A DNA stretch of 64,000 bases from Acidobacterium capsulatum ATCC 51196 (GCF_000022565.1 NC_012483.1:2170001-2234000), one strand, 5' to 3'; counted from the first letter of the stretch, positions 25,032-33,953 are shown. Made by a program: numbers and translations. Notes: generated by a model not told the origin, from the letters alone.

Positions 25032-26639
25032 ATGCCGCTGCGCCCTGCTCTCTCGATCGCTCTCGCACTCCTGCTGCCCGCCATCCCGGGCCACGCCCAG
25101 CAGCAGCCCGCGCATCCGCCCTTCACGCTCCACACGCAGGTCCGCGAAGTTCTCACCGACGTTACCGTCACTGACGCCAACGGCAATCCCGTCAAAGATC
25201 TCCGCCAGGCAGACTTCCATATCTACGATGACGACCATCCGCAGACCATCTCTTCCTTCACCGCGCATGCCGGACAGAACCTCGCCGTCGCCGCCAGCTC
25301 CACCACACCCGGAATCTACAGCAACCGCTATCTCACCCATCCCCCCGCGGCCTACAACATCGTGCTCATCGACAACAAGGACGCGGACCTCGTCGACCAG
25401 CTATATCTGTCCGAAGAGCTCATCCGCCTGATCAAAAATCTGCCCGCCTGCGAACCGCTCGCCATCTACTCCGCCAACGGCCCGCGTGTCGTGCTCATGC
25501 AGAACTTCACCACCAGCCATACCCTTCTGCTCGCCGCCGTGCGGCGCACCGTGCCGCGCTTCCGCGACAGTGACTGGTACTACGACACCGACGCCGCAAC
25601 CTTTGCGCAGCTTGCTGGCGACCTCAGCCAGTATCCCGGCCGCAAAAATGTGCTCTGGTTCACTGCCGAAACCAACATGCACCTCTTTCCCGGCATCGGC
25701 TCCAGCCGCAACTACGGCTACCTGCATCCGCTCTACAACACGCTCGAGTCCGAACGCATCGCCATCTATCCCATTGACCTGCGCGGACTCACCGTGGCGC
25801 GCGGCCAGCCGGTCTCCGGCCTGCCATCAGGCCAGTCCGGCTCCCACGGCGTCACCAACGTGGATGCCGGAAAGGTACCGGCCGGAGGCCCCCTCACACA
25901 GGCGGCGAACGGCGGTGCGTACATCGATGACATTCACGTCCAGCACCAGCTCATGCTGCAGGCGGCTGAAGTCACCGGGGGCCACGCCTTCATCAACACC
26001 AACGGCCTCGTGCAGGCCGCCCGCCAGGTGCTCGACCACAGCGCCGATTACTACACGCTCGTCTACACGCCCAACGACATTCATCACCAGGACCGCTGGC
26101 ATCACGTCCGCATCACCGTCACCAACGGCTATCACCTCAGCTACCGTCACGGCTATTACGTCGATGACTCCGGCTTCAGCCCCTCGCAAAAGGCGCTCCT
26201 GCTGGCGAAGAAAACCTCGCTCCCGCCGCCGGACGCCCACAGCCAGCCCATCATCTTCCAGGCGCACGTGCAGCCGGCCACGGCCGCCGAGGGCTCGGCC
26301 CTGAAGACCCGCATCCCCGGCTACGCCCGCGCCTACACCGTCCAATACATTCTGCCCGCGGCGGACTTCACTCCCTCCGGCGCCGCCAATTCCCGCGTCA
26401 CCGTCGGCACCGCCGCCGTCGTCATGAACGATGCCGGTCTCGTCCTCGGCCACCAGATGCAAAAGCTGCAGCTACAACTCAACGCGGCCCAACTGCGCCA
26501 AAATCCCAACGGAGACTTCGCCGTCACCCAGACCCTCAGCCTGCCCAAAGGCCACGATCACCTCTACCTCGCCGTCTGGGACACCTCCACCGGCCGCATG
26601 GGCACCCTGAATGTTCCCCTCAAGGTCACGCGCCACTAA
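25032..26639 (+). CDS. Secreted VWFA-related acidobacterial protein
   Basis: 535 residues with a signal peptide (PALSIALALLLPAIPGHAQ). Residues 35-75 match the lead-in of acidobacterial VWFA-related proteins (VREVLTDVTVTDANGNPVKD, then F.IYDDD). A von Willebrand A-like domain follows from about 110 to 360, beginning NIVLIDNKDADLVDQLY; the usual DxSxS metal site is replaced by DNKDAD. The C-terminal part (about 380-535) is a beta-sandwich with VPLKV near the end. GGAG at 25019-25022 supports ATG 25032. These proteins are numerous in Acidobacteria and are thought to mediate surface protein contacts; partners are unknown. Confidence 0.87.
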   Translation: MPLRPALSIALALLLPAIPGHAQQQPAHPPFTLHTQVREVLTDVTVTDANGNPVKDLRQADFHIYDDDHPQTISSFTAHAGQNLAVAASSTTPGIYSNRYLTHPPAAYNIVLIDNKDADLVDQLYLSEELIRLIKNLPACEPLAIYSANGPRVVLMQNFTTSHTLLLAAVRRTVPRFRDSDWYYDTDAATFAQLAGDLSQYPGRKNVLWFTAETNMHLFPGIGSSRNYGYLHPLYNTLESERIAIYPIDLRGLTVARGQPVSGLPSGQSGSHGVTNVDAGKVPAGGPLTQAANGGAYIDDIHVQHQLMLQAAEVTGGHAFINTNGLVQAARQVLDHSADYYTLVYTPNDIHHQDRWHHVRITVTNGYHLSYRHGYYVDDSGFSPSQKALLLAKKTSLPPPDAHSQPIIFQAHVQPATAAEGSALKTRIPGYARAYTVQYILPAADFTPSGAANSRVTVGTAAVVMNDAGLVLGHQMQKLQLQLNAAQLRQNPNGDFAVTQTLSLPKGHDHLYLAVWDTSTGRMGTLNVPLKVTRH

Positions 26640-26660
26640 CGCCGCCTCTCCAAAATAAAA

Positions 26661-26688
26661 GAAGGCTCGCGGTCCTCCGCGAGCCTTC
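26661..26688. terminator. Bidirectional rho-independent terminator
   Basis: Perfect 12-bp arms (26661-26672 and 26677-26688), loop TCCT. Flanked on the left by A-rich sequence, which gives a U-tract for the leftward TonB-receptor gene. It serves both convergent genes. Confidence 0.9.
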
Positions 26689-26716
26689 CCGCTTGCACTT
26701 CCACGTCCTGCTCGAA

Positions 26717-29317
26717 CTACCGCCCCTTTGGCCCAAAGCCAAGCTGGAAGCTGACCATGATGCTCCGGCCCGGCAGCAGTTGCAGTGTGTCCAGCGAGTC
26801 GGGCGTATAGAGCACGCCGTTGCCGCTCACCCCGTTCGCCGGGCTCAGGTCCACCAGGTTGTGCTGGTCAAACAGATTCCCAAAGCTCAGCTTGATCTTC
26901 GAGTTATCAAACCGCGAGCCGTTGCGAATCGTGTAGTTGAAGAACAGGTTGCTGATCCAGAAAGGGTCCAGCTTCACATTCTGGTGATAGGCCCCATCAT
27001 CTTCCCAGCGGGTGCCTACGCGCTTGTTGAAAAAACCCACATTCCATCCACCGCGCTGATAGGTCGGCGCAATGGTCTCGGTGTCGTGAGGAGCCAGCGC
27101 CACCCATGCCGAAGGGCTGGCCGCCTGTGCCGGCGCAGTTGCGGTTGCCGCCGTCGCGGCGGCCGCCTCATACTTGGCTTCGCCCAGCGTGCCGTTGAGA
27201 AACAGGCTCACGCCACGGCCAAACGCGATGTTGGCTTCGCCTTCCAATCCGTTCGTGTTCGAGGGCGGCGTCGCGTAGTAATAGCTGATGTCGTAGTCCG
27301 GGCTATTCACGTCCTTGTTGGTGTAGCTCGAGTACTGGTTCACAAAGTGAATGTGATAAACATCCGCATCCATGCTCACGCGGTTCAGCTTCAGCACCGT
27401 GCCGCCCTGGTAGGTGGAGGCCACCGTCGGCGGCGGAGCCACCTGCACCTGCGCCCCCGTCACATCAAACACGCTGCTGAACGGGATAATGCTGCCCTTG
27501 CCATACTGCCCATACACCGACCAGTTGTTGTGAATCCGGTAGTTCACCTCCACCGAGGGCAGCACGTTGTTGTAGCCCTTCTCGTGAATCACATACGCCG
27601 GGCAGCTCACCGTCGTGTCGGTCGACTTGCACGTCAGCAGGCCCACCTTCTTCGACGAGGCATACTGCTTCACCGTCATGTTGTAATACGCATCCTTCAC
27701 GCCGGCCGTCACCGTCAGGTGCGGAATCGCCACGAACTGATACTCCGCATACGGCTGCTCGCTGCGCGTGATGAACGACTCGTGAAACTTGATCTTCCCA
27801 ATCAGGTTGGAGTCCTGCCACGTCAGCGGATTCGACGCAATCTGATACCGCTGCGTTCCCGTGTACTCATACCAGCCGCCCGCCCGGAAGACGCCATACT
27901 TCGACGCATCGCTCAGGTGGGCAATCGCGCCGCCCTTCACATACTGGTTCAGCTTGTCGAGTCCGCTCGTCGATGTGATCGGGTTGCCCGAGAGATTTCC
28001 GTTGTCGTCCCCGCTCTCGCTGTACTGGTTGCTGTTGAAGTGCTGATGATTCGAGTAGGCATAGGCATACGGCTTCAGTTCCAGTCTCCAGCCCTTGCCC
28101 CAGTCATGCGTGTAGGTCACAATCTCAAAATCCGTCGGCACGTGGTAGTTATAGAGCTTGTTATACAGGCCATTCAGGCTGCCATCCTTGTTGTAGCGGT
28201 TCGTCTCCAGCAGAAAGTTGTCCCCATGCTGGGCAATCTGGAAGCGGTATGCGTCGCCGTCCGGCGTATTCGAATCCACAATCACCACTGTGCTGATCGC
28301 CGCCAGGTGGCTGCGGTCTGAGAAGTCATAAGTGAACTTCGCCGTCGCCGCCGTGCGCTGCTGGTCGTTGCCCGTCTGGTAACCGTCTGACGTCATGTGG
28401 TGGCCTTCCAGCCAGAAGTTCGCCTTCTTCCCCGGCCCAAACAAGCCCGAGTAGTACTCGCCCAGAATCTGGTTAGTGTTGAACGAACCGTACGACTCCG
28501 AGATCCGGAACGACCGCTGGGGATGCAGCTCGGGCGAAAACATGTGAATCGATCCGCCATAGTTGGACGGACCCATGTCCGCCGCCGTGCCCGGGCTGCG
28601 GTCAAAGTCCACATAGCCGATCGCCGGCGCCGGCACATACGCCCAGGAGTGATGGCTCGGGTCATTCGAGTCGTTGAACGGCACCCCGTCCCACGTCATC
28701 GTGTAGTCGTCATCCACAAAGCCGCGAAAGTAAATCTTCGCCTGTCCCAGACCCACGCCATTCGTGCTCCAGCTCACCGTACCCGGCGCGGCCTGCACAA
28801 TATCGGCAAAGTCGGTCACCGATTGCGTGAAGTTCTCCACATACTGGCTGGTGATCTCCGTGCGGGCCGATCCGGCGTCCAGAACCGACTTCACCGGCGA
28901 AAGGCGCGAGGCCAGCGAGTTATCCGCCTCCGCTTCCACCTTCACCTCTTGCGATACCGAGGCAATCGACATCTTGAAGCGCAGGCTCTCCGTCGCATCC
29001 GGCGTCACCTTGACGATGTTTCTCGTCTCGGTCGCAAATCCCGGAGCCGACACCTGCACCGTGTAAACACCGGCCGGCAGCCCCTCGAAAACGAAAGCGC
29101 CGCGGGCATCCGTCGCCACATTGCGCACATGGCCCGCGGCATCAATGGCTGCGGCGGCCGCGCCCTTGATGTTCTTGCCCGTCTGGTCCATCACCGAACC
29201 CTCAATGGTTCCGGTTCCCGTTTGCGCATGCAGATAGCTCGTGCCCGTCATCAGCAACAGCAGGCAAACAAGTAGGGTGGCGGCTCTCCGCCACGCGGAA
29301 AGTACGCTCAAACTCAC
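26717..29317 (-). CDS. TonB-dependent receptor with N-terminal carboxypeptidase-regulatory domain
   Basis: 866 residues. A signal peptide (AATLLVCLLLLMTGTSYLHAQ) is followed by a carboxypeptidase-regulatory-like domain (about 35-115: GTIEGSVMDQTGKNIKGA, GLPAGVYTVQVSAPGF). A plug domain follows (about 135-250, ITSQYVENFTQSVTDFADIV and the GSIHMFSPEL region), then a 22-strand-type barrel ending in aromatic LGFG. This is the acidobacterial version of SusC-like/Cna-TonB receptors that import large ligands such as glycans or chelates. The start is GTG 29317, preceded by GAGGAG, because the signal peptide begins there. No SusD-type partner is adjacent; the ligand is unknown. Confidence 0.9.
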   Translation of the reverse strand: MSLSVLSAWRRAATLLVCLLLLMTGTSYLHAQTGTGTIEGSVMDQTGKNIKGAAAAAIDAAGHVRNVATDARGAFVFEGLPAGVYTVQVSAPGFATETRNIVKVTPDATESLRFKMSIASVSQEVKVEAEADNSLASRLSPVKSVLDAGSARTEITSQYVENFTQSVTDFADIVQAAPGTVSWSTNGVGLGQAKIYFRGFVDDDYTMTWDGVPFNDSNDPSHHSWAYVPAPAIGYVDFDRSPGTAADMGPSNYGGSIHMFSPELHPQRSFRISESYGSFNTNQILGEYYSGLFGPGKKANFWLEGHHMTSDGYQTGNDQQRTAATAKFTYDFSDRSHLAAISTVVIVDSNTPDGDAYRFQIAQHGDNFLLETNRYNKDGSLNGLYNKLYNYHVPTDFEIVTYTHDWGKGWRLELKPYAYAYSNHQHFNSNQYSESGDDNGNLSGNPITSTSGLDKLNQYVKGGAIAHLSDASKYGVFRAGGWYEYTGTQRYQIASNPLTWQDSNLIGKIKFHESFITRSEQPYAEYQFVAIPHLTVTAGVKDAYYNMTVKQYASSKKVGLLTCKSTDTTVSCPAYVIHEKGYNNVLPSVEVNYRIHNNWSVYGQYGKGSIIPFSSVFDVTGAQVQVAPPPTVASTYQGGTVLKLNRVSMDADVYHIHFVNQYSSYTNKDVNSPDYDISYYYATPPSNTNGLEGEANIAFGRGVSLFLNGTLGEAKYEAAAATAATATAPAQAASPSAWVALAPHDTETIAPTYQRGGWNVGFFNKRVGTRWEDDGAYHQNVKLDPFWISNLFFNYTIRNGSRFDNSKIKLSFGNLFDQHNLVDLSPANGVSGNGVLYTPDSLDTLQLLPGRSIMVSFQLGFGPKGR

Positions 29318-29415
29318 TGGCAGTCTCCTCGAAAGTGTTCTTCTGAAAAAGGGTTGACCTGCGGCGAGAGCAGATACTCCGCGCCGCTTCGCTCCTGGCG
29401 AAGGGTCTTCAGGCT

Positions 29416-29442
29416 CCGGGCGCAGCGCCCGGTCAGATTTTT
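29416..29442 (+). terminator. Terminator-like hairpin without an upstream gene
   Basis: Arms CCGGGCG and CGCCCGG (29416-29422, 29426-29432) followed by TCAGATTTTT. On the plus strand this looks like a rho-independent terminator, yet nothing on that strand precedes it; it lies about 100 bases inside the leader of the leftward TonB-receptor gene. It could end an antisense or small RNA. Confidence 0.4.
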
Positions 29443-29893
29443 GTGGATGAATGGGCCGCGTCGAGCGGCAATCGGAGAGGAGCCGCCATCCCCATGCGCG
29501 CGCGGCCGGAACGGGGCCGCCTGCACAGCGGCCATTCGCGGCTCGGGCGTGGCGGGCCGCGCCTGCGGCACAGCATATGGCGCTGCGCCCGCTCGCTTCC
29601 GGGTATCGGTCAATGAAGTGCCCTCTCAAAAACAAACAGCAAAGTGAAGCAATGCGGTCACTCTAGCGAGGGCAGTTGAATGTTCTGTTACACGGTCATC
29701 GCGCTCCACCCGGCGCGCCAGCCAACCCACGGGCGGCCGCGCCTATGCGTTCGCAGAGCAGCGGCCCGGAGAAAGATTAAGTGATTGTCATGAAAAGGTT
29801 TACCAAAGCTGAAAAGTCGCTCCCATGCAGAGATTTCTTCGCTCCGCTGGAGCTCACGCGCGCCCGGCCCGGCATGCCGGTTCTGAAATCTTC

Positions 29894-29938
29894 TTCAAGA
29901 ATCCTTCAGCTTTCCTTCAGCAATTCATCTTCCGTTCA
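29894..29938 (+). promoter_or_regulatory. Pho-box-like 11-base direct repeats
   Basis: TTCA begins at 29894, 29905 and 29916, then at 29924 and 29935: three copies 11 bases apart, and a second pair also 11 apart. Pho boxes in several phyla are 11-base direct repeats with TTCA-like cores. The site is about 77-120 bases upstream of the histidine-phosphatase start. PhoB-type binding is inference. Confidence 0.4.
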
Positions 29939-30014
29939 TCTTTGACCGCAAATCACTGTGCCAACTTGGAAGTCAGACCGGAGATTCTCCTCACAAACAT
30001 CCACACGAAGACCC

Positions 30015-30650
30015 ATGAAAACCATCTCGCGTCGATTTTCCTCTTTTTTCTGCCGCTCAGCCCGCCCGGCGGCCCGTTATCGCATCGCTGCCCGCTCTCT
30101 CGCCTGGCTCCTGCCCGTCCTTCTCTGGGCGCTGCCTCTGCACGCGCAAAATCATCTCGACAATGCCACCGTGCTCGTCATCCGCCATGCCGAAAAGCCA
30201 AAGCACGGCCGCAGCCTCACCCCGGCGGGCTTTGCGCGCGCGCAGGCCTATGCCCGCTACTTTGATCCCTTTCACTTTCAGGGCCACACCCTGCGCATCA
30301 ACGCCCTCTACGCTGGAGCCGATCAGCCCGGCAGCATTCGCCCCCGCCTCACTCTGGAGCCGCTCAGCCACACCCTGCACCTGCCGCTCAACGCAACCTT
30401 CGGCACCAACAATCCCGAGCCGCTGGTCGAGGCCCTCCGCCACCAGCCGCACGGCAACCACATCCTCATCGCCTGGCGGCACAAGCACATCCCCGTCCTG
30501 CTCACTGCCCTCGGCGCCGACCCCGCCCGGCTGCTCCCAAACGGCGAATGGCCCGGCTCCGTCTACGACTGGGTCATCTATCTGCGCTATGACGACCACG
30601 GCCGTCTCGTCGAGCAGCGCCGCTTCCCCGAGCCGGAACCCCTCCCCTGA
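30015..30650 (+). CDS. Secreted histidine-phosphatase-like (phosphoglycerate-mutase fold) protein
   Basis: 211 residues. A signal or anchor segment (AARSLAWLLPVLLWALPLHAQ, about 25-45) is followed by the histidine phosphatase core: VLVIRHAEKP at 53-62 with the phospho-accepting His58 and Arg57, then SLTPAGFARAQAYARYF, and a second active-site His in ILIAWRHKHIP near 150. It probably hydrolyses a phosphate ester in the periplasm; related Acidobacteria carry many such proteins of unknown substrate. ATG 30015 is chosen because the basic N-terminus leads straight into the signal peptide. Pho-box-like repeats lie upstream. Confidence 0.82.
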   Translation: MKTISRRFSSFFCRSARPAARYRIAARSLAWLLPVLLWALPLHAQNHLDNATVLVIRHAEKPKHGRSLTPAGFARAQAYARYFDPFHFQGHTLRINALYAGADQPGSIRPRLTLEPLSHTLHLPLNATFGTNNPEPLVEALRHQPHGNHILIAWRHKHIPVLLTALGADPARLLPNGEWPGSVYDWVIYLRYDDHGRLVEQRRFPEPEPLP

Positions 30651-30816
30651 AAGCTCTTCCCCGGCCGCCCCGCACAGCCCTCCCGGCCGGCGGCCGGGGA
30701 GCGCAAAGGCTTCGCCCGCGCCCGGCTCCCGCCGGAAATTCACCCCAAATCCGCTATCCTGAATACAGGGATTCGATCACCCAGCAGGCGGCTTGCTTGT
30801 TCGTGCCCTCACAAAT

Positions 30817-31287
30817 AATGTGAATACGTATTCACATTTTTACAGAATTGCCCCGGAAGCCGACAAGTCCCTTATATTCAAAGGCTTATCCGCCAACGCA
30901 GCCCGTGCCCGGCGCAGGACCGGGAGAAATCCTTCAGATGCGAGTGCGGATTCGCATATTGCGTGATTGCCGTAGATTCATGAAAATAAAAGACTTGCGA
31001 AACATTGAGCACCCCGGAGACGCCCCCTCCGGCATAATGTGAATCCGGATTCACTTTACAATAGCCGCCACAGCAACACATATTCCCCTTATTATCAATG
31101 ACTTGTACAAACTAGCGCCCCAATTGCAGCCTCCAGCCGATACAAGCCATAAAAAACCGGGCAAATGTGAATCCTCATTCACATTTTAGGAATAACCCGG
31201 CTAACCAATTGAATCAAATAGGCTTACGAACAAAAAGCGCGCCCGAAAGGCGCGCTTTTTGCAAATTATGCGAATCCGGATTCACAT
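30817..31287. repeat. Array of five ATGTGAAT-N4-ATTCACAT palindromes
   Basis: Copies start at 30818, 30938, 31037, 31165 and 31268 (spacing 120, 99, 128, 103). Copy 1 is a perfect 22-bp palindrome, copy 3 has a perfect 16-bp core, copy 4 has 10-bp arms, and copies 2 and 5 carry the variant ATGCGA on the left side. Each of the four spacers also holds a second conserved motif, close to ATCAAAxGRCTTRY, whose CTT begins at 30885, 30994, 31102 and 31223. The unit is therefore about 100-128 bases with two conserved parts. It lies between two convergent genes, so ordinary promoter operators are unlikely. Confidence 0.8.
31232..31260. terminator. Bidirectional rho-independent terminator of gatA
   Basis: Arms AAAAAGCGCGCC (31232-31243) and GGCGCGCTTTTT (31249-31260), loop CGAAA. 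It gives a U-run on either strand and lies 28 bases beyond the gatA stop, inside the last spacer of the palindrome array. Confidence 0.93.
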
Positions 31288-31288
31288 T

Positions 31289-32734
31289 TTACTTTTGCAG
31301 GCTTTCCACCGCCTGGCCGACCCGCAAAACCGTCGCTTCATCGAAGTGCCGGCCCAGAATCTGAATCCCGATCGGCAGCCCCTCCCGCGAGGTTCCACAC
31401 GGCACCGAGGCACCGCAGATGCCCGCCAGGTTGGCCGTCACCGTATAGATATCGGCCAGGTACATCGACAGCGGATCGTCCGACTTCTCCCCCAGCTTGA
31501 AGGCGGGCGTCGGGGCGGTGGGCGTCACAATGGCATCCACCTCTTCAAAGGCCCGCAGAAAGTCCTGCGCCAGCAGCCGGCGCACCTGCTGCGCCTTCTT
31601 GTAATAGGCGTCGTAGTAGCCCGCGCTCAGCACGTAGGTGCCCAGCAGAATGCGCCGCTTCACCTCGGCCCCAAAGCCAAGATCGCGCGTCTGCCGGTAC
31701 ATCGCTGCAAGCGTGTTCGCCTCCGGAGCGCGCAACCCGTAGCGCACGCCGTCAAAGCGTGCCAGGTTTGCACTCGCCTCGGCTGTGGCAATCACATAAT
31801 AGGTAGGGATGGCATACGGCGTATGCGGCAGCGAGATCGGCTTCACCTCAGCGCCAGCCGCACGCAGTTGCTCAATCGTGCCCTCGACCGCGCGCTTCAC
31901 CTCCGGGTCCAGCCCCTCGGCAAAGTACTCCGCCGGAACCCCCAGCCGCAGCCCCTTCACCCCGGCATCCAGCTTCTCGGTGTAATCCGGCACCGGAACC
32001 GATGACGAAGTGGCATCCATTGGGTCATGGCCCGCGATCACGCCCAGCACCTCGGCCGCATCCCGAACGGTATGCGCAAACGGCCCCACGCGATCGAGCG
32101 AAGAGGCAAACGCAATCAGCCCATAGCGCGAAACGCGCCCATAGGTCGGCAGCACGCCCACCACGCCGCAAAATGAAGCTGGCTGGCGAATCGACCCGCC
32201 CGTATCCGTGCCCAGCGTCGCGACGGCCATATTCGCCGCCACCGCTGCCGCCGAGCCGCCGCTCGAACCACCCGGCACCCGGTCCAGCGCCCTGGGATTC
32301 TTCACCGGCCCGTAAGCGGAATTCTCATTCGAGGAGCCCATTGCGAACTCATCGCAGTTCAGCTTGCCCACCAGCACCGCGCCCGCGTCGATCAGCCGCT
32401 GCACAGCCGTCGCCGTATAAGGAGGCCGGTAGCCTTCCAGAATCTTTGAGGAAGCCGTCGCCGGCATGCCCTCCACCGTCAGCACGTCCTTGATGCCGAA
32501 CGGAACGCCCCCCATGGGCAGCTTGGCCCGCTCCTCGCGGCTCAACGCATCAATGTGCCGGGCACGCGCGCCAGCGCCGTCGCGATCGAGCGACAGGTAG
32601 GCATTCACCTCGCCATTGTGCGCGTCAATCGCGCCAAGGCACTCCTGCAACGCCGCTTCCGCGCGAACCTCGCCCGTGCGCACCGCGCGGATGCTGGGCA
32701 ACGTCGTCTGGAACTCCAAAGAAGAATGGGCCAT
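31289..32734 (-). CDS. gatA: Asp-tRNA(Asn)/Glu-tRNA(Gln) amidotransferase subunit A
   Basis: 481 residues. GatA is the amidase subunit that releases ammonia from glutamine for GatB to amidate mischarged tRNA. The Ser-cis-Ser-Lys triad region is visible: [21 protein letters not shown], then [20 protein letters not shown] and [19 protein letters not shown]. Length is normal. It lies 27 bases after gatC in the same leftward unit; gatB is not in the window, so the complex is split between loci. The stop overlaps the end of the palindrome array. Confidence 0.97.
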   Translation of the reverse strand: MAHSSLEFQTTLPSIRAVRTGEVRAEAALQECLGAIDAHNGEVNAYLSLDRDGAGARARHIDALSREERAKLPMGGVPFGIKDVLTVEGMPATASSKILEGYRPPYTATAVQRLIDAGAVLVGKLNCDEFAMGSSNENSAYGPVKNPRALDRVPGGSSGGSAAAVAANMAVATLGTDTGGSIRQPASFCGVVGVLPTYGRVSRYGLIAFASSLDRVGPFAHTVRDAAEVLGVIAGHDPMDATSSSVPVPDYTEKLDAGVKGLRLGVPAEYFAEGLDPEVKRAVEGTIEQLRAAGAEVKPISLPHTPYAIPTYYVIATAEASANLARFDGVRYGLRAPEANTLAAMYRQTRDLGFGAEVKRRILLGTYVLSAGYYDAYYKKAQQVRRLLAQDFLRAFEEVDAIVTPTAPTPAFKLGEKSDDPLSMYLADIYTVTANLAGICGASVPCGTSREGLPIGIQILGRHFDEATVLRVGQAVESLQK

Positions 32735-32761
32735 TCGAAAATCTCTACTCTTTCAGCAGGT

Positions 32762-33085
32762 TCAGCGCTCGATGACTTTCGGCACTTTGAAATAGGTGGA
32801 ATCCGCGGACGGCGCACCCGCCAGCACCGGCTCCCGGTCAAGAGAAGGGCGAATCTCGTCTACCCGCAGGGCCGCTGCGCGGCCTTCCACGCCAGTCAAT
32901 AGCTCGGCAATCTGCGCCAGCGGCTCGACCGCCGCCGTGTCCAGGGCATTCAACTGCTGCACGTGGCCCAGAATGGCGCCGAGATCCCGCAGCATGCGGC
33001 TCTCTTCGTCACTGGTCAGCTCCAGGTTGGCCAACTCCGCCACCCGCCGCACATCTTCTAGGGTTACCGCCTGATTTTCAGCCAT
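32762..33085 (-). CDS. gatC: Asp-tRNA(Asn)/Glu-tRNA(Gln) amidotransferase subunit C
   Basis: 107 residues from ATG 33085. GatC is the small subunit that stabilises GatA/GatB. Typical features are VTLEDVRRVAELANLELTSDE near the start, the LGAILGHVQQLNALD helix, and the C-terminal SADSTYFKVPKVIE. A longer open frame upstream crosses a transcription hairpin and is not used. It is the first gene of gatC-gatA. Confidence 0.95.
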   Translation of the reverse strand: MAENQAVTLEDVRRVAELANLELTSDEESRMLRDLGAILGHVQQLNALDTAAVEPLAQIAELLTGVEGRAAALRVDEIRPSLDREPVLAGAPSADSTYFKVPKVIER

Positions 33086-33093
33086 AAATGCAA

Positions 33094-33121
33094 ATACCAG
33101 AGCCGTAACAGGCTCTGGTAT
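33094..33121 (-). terminator. Hairpin between sugar transferase and gatC
   Basis: Perfect 11-bp arms (33094-33104 and 33111-33121) with a 6-base loop, 50 bases beyond the stop of the leftward sugar transferase and just before the gatC start. On the minus strand the second arm is followed by TTGCATTT, a weak U-tract. It probably separates the two transcription units. Confidence 0.65.
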
Positions 33122-33170
33122 CAGTGTATAGCGTTCAGGCAGGATCACCGAGAGCCCCAACCGGAATTCC

Positions 33171-33953
33171 TCAATCCGCACCCTCGATCGAAAACGCCGG
33201 CAGCGTCACTTGAAACTCCGACTCCCGGTCACTGATGCATGCAACCGCGGTAAGCCACACCAGGCGCAGATCTGAGCGGAGTGTCGCCGTGCGCATATAG
33301 TCCCAGTCCAGTTCGGCCTTGCGAGGCTTTACATAGCGGCTGTAGTAGCTTTCCAGATGCTCCGAGGGAATTTCACGCAGCATCTCTTCCTCATACCGGA
33401 ATGCCAGGGTCGCAGCTCCAGTGATCCCGGGGCGGAAGGGCATGTGCATGATCTCAAGATGAGGAATCTTAGGCCGCGGTCCAATAAGGCTCATGTCGCC
33501 GCGCACTATATTCCAGAACTGCGGCAACTCGTCGAGCTTGAACTTACGCAGGAACGTGCCGATCGGCGTGATTCGCTTATCCCCTGTTACCGTCAGAGGG
33601 CTGCCATCTCGATCAGCCACTCGCATGGAGCGGAACTTATAAAGCGTGAAAACCTGTCCATCTCTCCCCATACGATCCTGCGTAAAGAGAGCCGGCCCAC
33701 GGGAAGTCAACTTCACCAGAACCCCGATGATCAGCATGAGAGGGAGAAAGCAGATCAAGCCGGCAAGCGCGCAGACAAAATCAATGGCACGCCGTCTGCG
33801 AGACATAGCCCATACGCTGGCACACTCTGGAAAAGCCATTGAGCCGGGCTCTTCACAAGAAATAGAGTGTATTGCGACAGATCCATGAGCAACCTGCTGC
33901 ACTGGCTGACTACTAGCGTAATAGGCAGGATCTGGTATCAGTGGTGCATCCAT
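33171..33953 (-). CDS. Bacterial sugar transferase (WcaJ/ExoY type)
   Basis: 260 residues. The enzyme transfers the first sugar-phosphate to undecaprenyl phosphate, starting repeat-unit synthesis of an exopolysaccharide. A single hydrophobic stretch lies at about 56-80, followed by the signatures SRGPALFTQDRMGRDGQVFT, YKFRSMRV, LDELPQFWNIVRGDMSLIGP and RP. The N-terminal 50 residues are not conserved and lack the multi-helix domain of WbaP/WcaJ, so this is the short form. It lies downstream of the rfb genes but is separated from them by 449 bases and therefore probably has its own promoter. Confidence 0.92.
   Translation of the reverse strand: MDAPLIPDPAYYASSQPVQQVAHGSVAIHSISCEEPGSMAFPECASVWAMSRRRRAIDFVCALAGLICFLPLMLIIGVLVKLTSRGPALFTQDRMGRDGQVFTLYKFRSMRVADRDGSPLTVTGDKRITPIGTFLRKFKLDELPQFWNIVRGDMSLIGPRPKIPHLEIMHMPFRPGITGAATLAFRYEEEMLREIPSEHLESYYSRYVKPRKAELDWDYMRTATLRSDLRLVWLTAVACISDRESEFQVTLPAFSIEGAD

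Larger units (their letters stand above)
29318..30014. other. Long divergent intergenic region (697 bases)
   Basis: It separates the leftward TonB-receptor gene from the rightward histidine-phosphatase gene. No protein-like open frame was found. Contents seen: a terminator-like hairpin (29416-29442, plus strand), a small hairpin CTTCGC/GCGAAG (29387-29403), GC-rich sequence to about 29630, and an AT-rich segment 29640-30010 with 11-base direct repeats (29894-29938). Both promoters should lie here. I compared the leader with the cobalamin riboswitch B12 box and found no match. Confidence 0.55.
30651..31288. other. Convergent intergenic region holding hairpins and the palindrome array
   Basis: No gene is seen between the phosphatase stop and the gatA stop. 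A strong hairpin lies at 30659-30699 (11-bp GC arms, 19-base loop, no U-run), then the palindrome array, within which the gatA terminator is embedded. The section 30780-31290 is clearly richer in A/T than the rest of the window. Confidence 0.75.

Noticed and set aside
29318-29635. N-terminal extension of the TonB receptor in frame upstream of GTG 29317
   Set aside because: The extension is Arg/Ala-rich with no signal peptide; the real signal peptide begins right at 29317 behind a GAGGAG ribosome binding site.
29318-29640. Cobalamin riboswitch in the receptor leader
   Set aside because: No B12 box or the usual conserved core was found on the minus strand; the leader is simply GC-rich with small hairpins.
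30818-30837. CRP operator (TGTGA half-sites)
   Set aside because: The half-sites are separated by 8 rather than 6 bases, and the location is between convergent genes rather than upstream of a start.
30817-31287. CRISPR array
   Set aside because: The repeats are short palindromes with variable spacing of 99-128 bases, and the spacers share a conserved motif, unlike unique CRISPR spacers. No cas genes are present.
30817-31287. Integron attC array
   Set aside because: The spacers contain no open reading frames and the repeats lack the RYYYAAC/GTTRRRY core sites. No integrase is seen.
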